NCBI GenBank assembly: GCA_021300055.1
Contig: JAJTHU010000359.1
Location: 1 to 6,108, forward strand
Length of the DNA stretch: 6,108 bases
Direction: 5' to 3'
From: Nitrosomonadaceae bacterium
GTDB taxonomy: Bacteria; Pseudomonadota; Gammaproteobacteria; Burkholderiales; Usitatibacteraceae
Position numbers and translations under genes: made by a program. Positions 1-4,978 of the stretch are shown here, in pieces. Position 1 is the first letter of the stretch. Each line of letters opens with the position of its first letter. A model generated the notes under the pieces. That model saw only the letters and a program-made list of their open reading frames with translations. It made no database searches and had not been told where the DNA came from.

Positions 1-133
1 CAAACCGTTTGTTACCCCTTTGAAATTCCCCTCTGCCCTCCGAGCACTCAACGCCCAGAACTTCCGCCGCTACTACGTTGGCCAGACGGTCTCGCTGCTA
101 GGGTCGTGGATGCAATCGGTGGCGACCATGTGG
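1..133 (+). repeat. Direct repeat copy 1 (partner at 360-492)
   Basis: Bases 1-133 align without gaps to 360-492 at a constant offset of 359. In the coding part (20-133 against 379-492) 107 of 114 bases match. In the 19 bases upstream only 13 match. Similarity stops abruptly after base 133 (TGG, then TTGCGC here and CTCGCC in the partner). The left edge lies outside the window, so the full repeat length is unknown. Confidence 0.9.
20..133 (+). pseudogene. Truncated 5' end of an MFS transporter gene (38 codons)
   Basis: From a TTG codon at 20 the reading frame encodes 38 residues that match the start of the intact MFS gene at 379 except for Lys instead of Asn at residue 2. It includes the family-typical stretch NFRRYYVGQTVSLLGSWMQ. 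After Trp38 the homology ends and the frame runs into unrelated sequence, stopping at 380-382, so the remaining ~390 residues and 11 or so membrane segments are missing. It cannot make a transporter. All seven base differences from the intact copy are at third codon positions and six are silent, so the fragment descends from a gene that was under protein-level selection. The chimeric 120-residue open frame (20-382) is unlikely to be a real protein. Confidence 0.85.
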
Positions 134-213
134 TTGCGCAAGAGCGCGAACACCTTGCTGGGTTTGAACAAAAGCACGCGAGCATGCAAGCGCAGTTGGC
201 GAAGCTTGGCTAA
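130..213 (+). pseudogene. valS: 3' fragment of valyl-tRNA synthetase gene (C-terminal coiled coil)
   Basis: In a frame different from the MFS fragment, 130-213 reads about 27 residues ending in TAA: VVAQEREHLAGFEQ, then a Lys/Gln/Ala-rich tail ending QAQLAKLG. This matches the pattern of the ValS C-terminus, where a short helical coiled-coil arm that contacts tRNA ends the protein (Val-Val/Ile-Ala-x-Glu-Arg-x-x-Leu). The fragment begins at the junction with the MFS fragment. The bases GTGG at 130-133 fit both genes, so the exact breakpoint could lie anywhere within them. No start codon or catalytic domain precedes it, so it is a remnant. The identification rests on a short, low-complexity tail recalled from family sequences; another coiled-coil protein is possible. 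Confidence 0.65.
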
Positions 214-264
214 CGCGCAAATCCAAACAACCGCCGCCTACGGCGCTGTCCATCGACCGAACTC

Positions 265-361
265 TGTCATCCCGAGCAACGTCGAGGGATCTGCTTCTGT
301 GGCGACAACAGCAGATTCCTCAACGCCGCGCAGCAGAGGCTGCGCTTTGTTCGGAATGACA
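265..361. repeat. Imperfect palindromic intergenic element (REP/MITE-like)
   Basis: The outer arms are TGTCATCCCGAGCA (265-278) and TGTTCGGAATGACA (348-361), complementary at 12 of 14 positions plus one G-T pair. The inner arms 282-294 and 311-323 (GGGATCTGC / GCAGATTCC core) pair at 11 of 13. Between inner and outer right arms sits a perfect 7-bp hairpin, GCGCAGC (328-334), loop AGAG, GCTGCGC (339-345). The folded form would be a branched stem. It lies between the valS stop and the MFS start, with no open frame of its own. The TGTCATCCCGAGC...GGGATCT / GGAATGACA wording resembles dispersed intergenic repeats seen in many bacterial genomes. It could also act as a transcription terminator or RNA-stability element for valS, though no strong T-tract follows. 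Confidence 0.7.
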
Positions 362-492
362 AACATTTTGCAACTGCTTTGAACTTCCCCTCTGCCCTTC
401 GCGCCCTCAACGCCCAGAACTTCCGCCGCTACTACGTCGGCCAGACGGTCTCGCTGCTAGGTTCCTGGATGCAATCGGTGGCGACCATGTGG
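360..492 (+). repeat. Direct repeat copy 2 (partner at 1-133)
   Basis: This is the intact-context partner of the repeat at 1-133. It covers the last 19 bases before the MFS start codon and its first 38 codons. If the arrangement arose by tandem duplication, the repeat unit would be 359 bases, running from the valS tail (about 134) to 492. That places the missing part of copy 1, and a further valS 3' end, just upstream of the window. Confidence 0.9.
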
Positions 493-1662
493 CTCGCCTA
501 TCGCCTCACCAATTCGCCCGCCGCAACGGGCATGATCGGTTTCTTGGCGCTGTTTCCGTTTTTGTTCATGACGCCGATTGCGGGTGCGTTGTCGGACCGC
601 GTGAGCCGAAAGAAGCTGCTTACTATCGTGGCATTAGTGCTTTTCGTTCACGCCAGCACTTTGGCAACGGTAACCGCACTCGGCTTCATGACCATTGGTC
701 TCCTCGGCGTGTTCGCATTTGTGCAGGGCTGCTTGAGTGCGATTGAGGTGACCACAAGGCACTCGTTCTTTACGCAGTTGGTATCGGACAAGGCCGACCT
801 TCCCAACGCCATCGCGCTCAACTCCATCAACATCAATGGCACACGCTTTGTCGGCCCCGCTCTCGGCGGGATTGTGATTGCTTGGCAAGGCGAAGCTGCA
901 TGCTTCGCGATTAACGCGGTGTCGTTCCTCGCGGTGGTCATTCAGCTTTCACGCATCACGCCGCGTCCCGCCGCCCCCAAGGCCTCGCAGTCGTTTACGG
1001 CTGATCTCGCCGAAGGGTGGCGCATTGCGTTCACGAGCCCAATCATCCTGCCGTTGGTGCTGATCGTCGGCGCGGTGAGCTTTTGCATTAACCCCTATTC
1101 CGTGCTGATGCCTGCAATTGCCGTGGACACTTACAATCGCGGCGCGGAGATGCACGGCATTTTCGTGAGCGCTGTTGGCGTCGGCGCGCTGATCGGCGCC
1201 TTCTTGCTCGCGCGACGCACCAACGTGCGCGGCCTGGCCCAATGGGCGCTCGTCACCGCCGCTTGCGCCAGCGCAGGCGCCTTAGCGTTTGGACTCGCCG
1301 CGTTGTTAGTCTCGATCCCACTCGCCATGCTGGCCATGGCACTGCTGGGCTTCGGCTTGATGGGCACATCGGTCACCGCCAACACCATCATCCAAACGGT
1401 GACGGACGACGACAAGCGCGGCCGCATCGTCTCGGTGTATTCAACATTCTTTGCAGGTGGCGCGCCGCTCGGTCACTACTGCATGGGCTGGGTTGCGCAG
1501 CAATGGGGCGCGCCACGGGCATTCTTGCTTTGCGGGGCGCTTTGCGCGGTTGCTGCTGCTGCATTTGCGTGGAATCTCCCCAAGCTGCGTCGCCACCTGC
1601 ACGCCGCCTACCTTGCGCGTGGCATCATCCCGACACCTGTCGAAACCGACATAACCAAATAG
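379..1662 (+). CDS. Major facilitator superfamily exporter (MFS_3 / EntS-like)
   Basis: This 427-residue inner-membrane protein has the length and hydrophobic pattern of a 12-helix major facilitator transporter, a proton-driven permease. Recognisable signatures are the N-terminal FRRYYVGQTVSLLGSWMQ (about 15-32), MFS motif A between helices 2 and 3 (GALSDRVSRKK, 69-79), LPNAIALNS (141-149) with GTRFVGPALGG (154-164), and RGRIVSVY (347-354) in the C-terminal half. These are typical of the MFS_3 group that includes the enterobactin exporter EntS, so export of a small molecule is likely; the substrate cannot be read from sequence. The TTG start at 379 is preferred because the related copy at 20 keeps the same TTG while similarity drops sharply just upstream. 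No good Shine-Dalgarno sequence is visible; the next in-frame ATG (469) would remove most of helix 1. The acyl-CoA enzyme gene follows after 21 bases, suggesting cotranscription. Confidence 0.92.
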   Translation: MNFPSALRALNAQNFRRYYVGQTVSLLGSWMQSVATMWLAYRLTNSPAATGMIGFLALFPFLFMTPIAGALSDRVSRKKLLTIVALVLFVHASTLATVTALGFMTIGLLGVFAFVQGCLSAIEVTTRHSFFTQLVSDKADLPNAIALNSININGTRFVGPALGGIVIAWQGEAACFAINAVSFLAVVIQLSRITPRPAAPKASQSFTADLAEGWRIAFTSPIILPLVLIVGAVSFCINPYSVLMPAIAVDTYNRGAEMHGIFVSAVGVGALIGAFLLARRTNVRGLAQWALVTAACASAGALAFGLAALLVSIPLAMLAMALLGFGLMGTSVTANTIIQTVTDDDKRGRIVSVYSTFFAGGAPLGHYCMGWVAQQWGAPRAFLLCGALCAVAAAAFAWNLPKLRRHLHAAYLARGIIPTPVETDITK

Positions 1663-1683
1663 CCGAGCAAAGAGCTGAACTCT

Positions 1684-2481
1684 ATGAGCAACACCATACT
1701 CATCTCGCGGGACGCCGCCAACCCCGCGATCGCCACCCTCACCTTCAATCGGCCGGAGGTGTTCAACGCCATGAGTGCCGAACTCATCCACGCCTTTCGC
1801 GAGGCGGCGCTGCAGTTGCGTGACGATGCGACGGTGCGTTGCCTGATTCTGCGCGGCGCGGGTAAGGCGTTTTTGGCGGGCGGCGACGTGACCATGTTTC
1901 ATCGCCGCAAGGACGATCCCACGCTGGCAGACGAAGTCATTCCACTTGGCGATGCGATGCACGAGGGCATCATTGCGCTGCGCGAAGCGCCTTTCCCGGT
2001 GATCGCGCAGATCCAAGGCGCGGTGGCAGGCGCAGGGCTATCGATCGCGCTGTCTTGTGACTTCGCCATTTGCAGCGAAGCGGCGACATTCAGCTCCGCC
2101 TACACGCGCATCGGCTTGTCACCTGATGGTGGCTCAACTTTTTTCTTGCCGCGCTTGGTCGGCGTGAAGGTTGCTGCCGAACTCATCATGCTGTCGGAAA
2201 CGCTCAGCGCCACGCGCGCGCGTGAGATCGGCATCGTCAATCGCGTCGTCGCGGCGGATCAGCTTGAAGCGGAAGTAGCGACACTCGCGACTAAGTTGGC
2301 AGCCGGACCCACACAAGCATTCGCACAGACCAAGCGCTTGCTTAACCAAACGTTTGAAACGCCGATGCGCGCGCACTTGGACGACGAGATTCGCCGCTTC
2401 GCGGCGTGTGCCGCGACGGAAGACTTCAAGGAAGGTGTGACGGCGTTTGTAGAGAAACGCAAACCGATATTCAAAGGTTAG
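1684..2481 (+). CDS. Enoyl-CoA hydratase/isomerase (crotonase) family protein, PaaG-like
   Basis: This 265-residue protein is a full-length crotonase-superfamily member acting on an acyl-CoA thioester in the cytoplasm. The first oxyanion-hole and CoA-binding segment is KAFLAGGDV (61-69); the second is GAVAGAGLSIALSCDF (112-127). The two glutamates that catalyse hydration in classical enoyl-CoA hydratase (in GGGCEL and QPEI of the rat enzyme) align with Ser120 and Tyr140, so it is probably not a standard hydratase. Asp148, in GLSPDGGSTFFLPRLVG, lines up with the catalytic Asp of PaaG (1,2-epoxyphenylacetyl-CoA isomerase) and of related double-bond isomerases. The C-terminus (FKEGVTAFVEKRKPIFKG) is also PaaG-like. 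No other phenylacetate genes are nearby, so the substrate is unknown. The ATG start has a weak AGAG nine bases upstream. It follows the MFS gene by 21 bases and is probably in the same operon. Confidence 0.93.
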   Translation: MSNTILISRDAANPAIATLTFNRPEVFNAMSAELIHAFREAALQLRDDATVRCLILRGAGKAFLAGGDVTMFHRRKDDPTLADEVIPLGDAMHEGIIALREAPFPVIAQIQGAVAGAGLSIALSCDFAICSEAATFSSAYTRIGLSPDGGSTFFLPRLVGVKVAAELIMLSETLSATRAREIGIVNRVVAADQLEAEVATLATKLAAGPTQAFAQTKRLLNQTFETPMRAHLDDEIRRFAACAATEDFKEGVTAFVEKRKPIFKG

Positions 2482-2552
2482 TAGCGTGAGCGCAAAGGGC
2501 GCCGCGCGTTACGCCGCGCCAAAACCGCTTACAGAGGCAAGTCTTCAGAAAT

Positions 2553-2579
2553 GAAACTCGCCATTTGGCGGGCGTTTTC
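2553..2579 (+). terminator. Probable Rho-independent terminator after the acyl-CoA enzyme gene
   Basis: CTCGCC (2557-2562), loop ATTT, GGCGGG (2567-2572) form a 6-bp stem with one G-T pair. Flanking GAAA and TTTC can extend it around a two-base bulge. A T-run (TTTT, 2575-2578) follows, with a second at 2584-2587. It lies 72 bases past the stop at 2481 and would end the MFS / crotonase transcript. Since tusA ends at 2634 on the other strand, the hairpin may also serve that gene, although T-richness favours the plus strand. The rest of the 2482-2633 gap holds only a GC-rich hairpin without a T-tract at 2498-2520. Confidence 0.5.
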
Positions 2580-2633
2580 AGGCATTTTCCCCAAACACCT
2601 CGCCAATGCTAGGGTTTTGCCAACGAGCGCGAG

Positions 2634-2870
2634 CTAGCGCTTGGAAATAACGAAGGTGAATTCTTTGCCGTTATCCGCGGACGAAAGCAGCGTATTGCCG
2701 GTTTGCTTGCAGAACGCGGCGAAGTCTTTCACCGAACCGGGATCGGTCGCGACCACGCGCAGCACCTGCCCCGAGGTCATGTCCGTCAGCGCCTTCTTGG
2801 CACGCAGAATGGGCAATGGGCAGTTGAGCCCTTTTACGTCGAGGTCTTTAGCGATGGCTTCGGTGTTCAT
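2634..2870 (-). CDS. tusA: TusA/SirA-family sulfurtransferase
   Basis: This 78-residue cytoplasmic protein matches the TusA/SirA/YeeD family in size (E. coli TusA is 81 residues). The signature CPxP motif is present as GLNCPLPILRAKKAL, with Cys17 the expected persulfide-carrying residue. The family-typical VVATDPGSVKDFAAFCKQTGN follows (39-59), including a second cysteine, Cys54. In E. coli, TusA accepts sulfur from IscS and passes it on for tRNA 2-thiouridine, and it also affects sulfur supply to molybdenum cofactor synthesis. That fits moaC close by. Paralogues with other sulfur-relay roles exist, so the exact partner is uncertain. The ATG at 2868-2870 is preceded on the minus strand by AAGG with an 11-base spacer, a weak ribosome site. 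The gene is divergent from chrA. Confidence 0.92.
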   Translation of the reverse strand: MNTEAIAKDLDVKGLNCPLPILRAKKALTDMTSGQVLRVVATDPGSVKDFAAFCKQTGNTLLSSADNGKEFTFVISKR

Positions 2871-2976
2871 GTTACGAGATACCTTGGTTGGTGGCAGTGC
2901 GGGGAGGCGTGCTGCACCGAACTGCGGTGTCGGCGACGCGAGCGCTTTTTCATGTTGTGTGTGCTAGTTTAGCAAG
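2871..2976. promoter_or_regulatory. Divergent tusA / chrA intergenic region
   Basis: These 106 bases separate two divergently oriented start codons and should therefore contain the promoters of tusA and, unless it is read from elsewhere, chrA. I could not assign a convincing -35/-10 pair on either strand. A small inverted repeat, GCACCG (2914-2919) / CGGTGT (2925-2930), is the only dyad I noted; it is too short to call an operator. No gene for a ChrB-type regulator is present in the window. Confidence 0.35.
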
Positions 2977-4338
2977 ATGGCTCCGGCGACCAATTCTTCA
3001 AGCCCAAGCGCGCACATCCCCCTCGGGAGCGCACTGCGCTTCTGGCTAAAGCTCGGCTGCATTTCGTTCGGTGGCCCCGCGGGGCAAATCGCCATCATGC
3101 ACCGCGAGTTGGTTGAAACGCGCCGCTGGATTTCCGAAAAGCGCTATTTGCATGCGCTGAATTACTGCATGGTGCTGCCGGGACCAGAAGCACAACAACT
3201 CGCGACCTATCTCGGCTGGCTGATGCACGGCACGGTGGGCGGCATCGCCGCAGGCGCACTGTTTGTGTTGCCCTCGCTCGTACTGCTGATCGCACTGTCG
3301 TGGCTCTATCTGGCCTTCGGACAGGTGCCAGTGGTCGCAGCACTCTTCTACGGGGTAAAGGCTGCCGTCGTCGCACTGGTGCTGCACGCGGCGTGGCGCT
3401 TGGGCAATCGCACCCTCAAGCGTGCGCCGTTAATCGGCATTGCCCTCGCCGCGTTCGTGGCGCTGTTTTTCTTTGACGCGCCGTTTCCTGCCATCATCGC
3501 TGTCGCCGCGCTGATTGGCTGGTGGTTGCGCGCATCGCTGGGCAATGCTGCATCCGCGCATGGCGCGTCAGCCAACGCACCCGCAGGCGACCACCCCAAC
3601 GCCGTGATCGATGACAACACCCCGACACCGCCACACGCGCGTTGGAACCTTGCGCGATGTTTGCGTCTCGGCGCGATTGGCGTCGGGCTTTGGCTGCTCG
3701 CCATGCTTGTGCTGTTGGTGACAGTTGGTTGGTCGCACACGCTCACGCAGATGGGCTGGTTCTTCAGCAAAGCGGCGATGGTGACTTTTGGCGGGGCATA
3801 CGCCGCATTACCCTACGTGTACGACGCCGCCGTCGAACACTTCCATTGGTTAACTGCCGCGCAGATGATCGATGGCTTGGCTCTCGGCGAGACCACGCCT
3901 GGCCCGCTCATCATGATCGTGGCGTTCGTGGCCTATATAGGCGGCGTGGGTAACGAAGTCGTCGCCGGCAACAGCTTTGCGTCGGGTGCGTTGGCAGCGT
4001 GCGTGGTCACGTTCTTCACGTTCCTGCCTTCATTCATCTTTATCTTGGCAGGGGCGCCGTTTATCGAATCCACGCGCAACGACTTACGTCTGGTGGCACC
4101 GCTCACCGCAATCACCGCCGCGGTGGTCGGCGTGATCGCAAAGCTGGCACTCGTGCTCGCGTGGCACGTTTGGTGGCCAGGCGCGTCAATGTCGGCACCA
4201 TTCGCCGTTAGTTTTGAGTGGCCCGCTGCCGCACTCACCGTTGCGGCGAGCATTGCGCTGATGCGCTACCAGGTTGGTGTGATTTGGGTGATCGCCGCGT
4301 GTGGCGCAGCGGGTGTTGCAATCAAGTTGTTCGCTTGA
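2977..4338 (+). CDS. chrA: Two-domain chromate transporter (CHR family, ChrA)
   Basis: This 453-residue inner-membrane protein has the duplicated architecture of long-chain ChrA chromate efflux proteins. The N-terminal domain carries LGCISFGGPAGQIAIM (26-41) and MVLPGPEAQQLATYLGW (65-81). The C-terminal domain repeats the pattern with MVTFGGAYAALPYV (268-281) and ALGETTPGPLIMIVAFVAY (302-320). Family members export chromate, taken up through sulfate transporters, using the membrane potential; some may carry other oxyanions. A polar, Ala/Pro/Asp-rich linker at about 188-222 separates the halves and accounts for a length somewhat above the 416 residues of the Pseudomonas protein. The ATG at 2977 has no clear Shine-Dalgarno. 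The gene is divergent from tusA and convergent with moaC, with 14 bases between the stops, leaving no room for an intrinsic terminator between them. Neither neighbour is a chromate-resistance gene. Confidence 0.93.
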   Translation: MAPATNSSSPSAHIPLGSALRFWLKLGCISFGGPAGQIAIMHRELVETRRWISEKRYLHALNYCMVLPGPEAQQLATYLGWLMHGTVGGIAAGALFVLPSLVLLIALSWLYLAFGQVPVVAALFYGVKAAVVALVLHAAWRLGNRTLKRAPLIGIALAAFVALFFFDAPFPAIIAVAALIGWWLRASLGNAASAHGASANAPAGDHPNAVIDDNTPTPPHARWNLARCLRLGAIGVGLWLLAMLVLLVTVGWSHTLTQMGWFFSKAAMVTFGGAYAALPYVYDAAVEHFHWLTAAQMIDGLALGETTPGPLIMIVAFVAYIGGVGNEVVAGNSFASGALAACVVTFFTFLPSFIFILAGAPFIESTRNDLRLVAPLTAITAAVVGVIAKLALVLAWHVWWPGASMSAPFAVSFEWPAAALTVAASIALMRYQVGVIWVIAACGAAGVAIKLFA

Positions 4339-4352
4339 CCCCTCACAGGCAA

Positions 4353-4829
4353 CTAAGTGGCAACCCAGTCACCAGACTTTCCGCCGTGCTTTTCGAGCAG
4401 ACGCACATCGGTGATGCGCATGCCGCGATCCATTGCCTTCACCATGTCGTAAACGGTAAGCAAGCCGACGCTTGCGGCACACAGCGCTTCCATTTCGACA
4501 CCCGTGCGACCAAACGTTGCCACCGTGGCACGACACTCGATAGTGTTGGCTGCCGCGTCCACTACAAACTCGACCGAGACCTTGTTGATCGGAATCGGAT
4601 GCGACAGTGGAATCAGGTCGACCGTTTTTTTGGCCGCTTGAATCGCAGCAATGCGCGCCACACCCAGTACATCGCCCTTCTTTGCGGTGCCGCCCTGAAT
4701 AGCGGCCAAGGTCTGCGGTTGCATATGGATACAACCCGTGGCAACGGCCACGCGGTGGGTCTCGTCCTTGCTGCCCACGTCCACCATATGCGCGTTGCCG
4801 CGTTCGTCAAAGTGATTCAAATTAGCCAT
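4353..4829 (-). CDS. moaC: Cyclic pyranopterin monophosphate synthase MoaC
   Basis: This 158-residue protein is full length for MoaC, which converts 3',8-cyclo-7,8-dihydro-GTP (made by MoaA) to cyclic pyranopterin monophosphate in molybdenum cofactor synthesis. Conserved blocks in order are HFDERGNAHMVDV (6-18), KKGDVLGVARIAAIQAAKKT (50-69), LIPLSHPI (72-79), FGRTGVEMEAL (106-116) and YDMVKAMDRGM (127-137). The last contains Asp128 and Lys131, the positions of the catalytic pair in the E. coli enzyme, followed by LLEKHGGKSG (144-153). The usual LCHP reads LSHP here, with His77 kept. The ATG at 4827-4829 has AAGAAAG about seven bases upstream on the minus strand. No other moa, mog or moe gene lies in the window. 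The gene is convergent with chrA and divergent from the protease gene. Confidence 0.97.
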   Translation of the reverse strand: MANLNHFDERGNAHMVDVGSKDETHRVAVATGCIHMQPQTLAAIQGGTAKKGDVLGVARIAAIQAAKKTVDLIPLSHPIPINKVSVEFVVDAAANTIECRATVATFGRTGVEMEALCAASVGLLTVYDMVKAMDRGMRITDVRLLEKHGGKSGDWVAT

Positions 4830-4978
4830 TTGTATGCTTTCTTACGCGGCCCAACCTAGGCCTTAAACTAAGTCGCACTTAGCAGTGCCTGTGCGGGGGG
4901 GTCGGGAACTCCCATCCGCCTGCCGCATCTGACAAACCTAGCAACCCCTACGCTTTCGCAGGCTCGCGCGACCCACTA
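4830..4978. promoter_or_regulatory. Divergent moaC / protease intergenic region
   Basis: These 149 bases lie between two divergent start codons and should contain promoters for both. I found no clear -35/-10 pair. Visible details are a short perfect hairpin, GCACT (4875-4879), loop TAGC, AGTGC (4884-4888), and a run of seven G at 4895-4901. Neither is enough to name a regulator or riboswitch, and I do not recognise a Moco-RNA-like fold. Confidence 0.35.

Noticed and set aside
232..245. Small hairpin CGCCG / CGGCG after the valS stop
   Set aside because: Only five base pairs with no T-tract; expected by chance in GC-rich DNA.
20..382. 120-residue open frame spanning the MFS fragment and palindrome
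   Set aside because: Only the first 38 codons have protein-level homology. The rest reads through a valS tail in the wrong frame and through an intergenic palindrome.
1242..1823. 193-codon plus-strand open frame
   Set aside because: Out-of-frame shadow across the end of the MFS gene and start of the crotonase gene; Arg/His/Cys-rich with no motif.
1441..2016. 191-codon minus-strand open frame
   Set aside because: It lies antisense to the MFS and crotonase genes, both with clear family motifs. The translation is Arg/His-rich without recognisable domains.
2498..2520. GC-rich hairpin (GGCGCCGCG / CGCCGCGCC, loop CGTTA) as a terminator
   Set aside because: One mismatch in the stem and followed by AAAACC rather than T residues. 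The hairpin at 2553-2579 is a better candidate.
2943..2975. Possible minus-strand promoter for tusA (TTGCTA, 17-base spacer, TGAAAA)
   Set aside because: Only four of six and three of six consensus matches; not better than random.
4218..4859. 213-codon plus-strand open frame
   Set aside because: Overlaps the end of chrA in another frame and is antisense to the whole of moaC, whose conserved blocks are unmistakable.
4841..4869. Possible promoter for the protease gene (CTTACG / TAAACT)
   Set aside because: The -35 matches at only three positions, so it cannot be supported.
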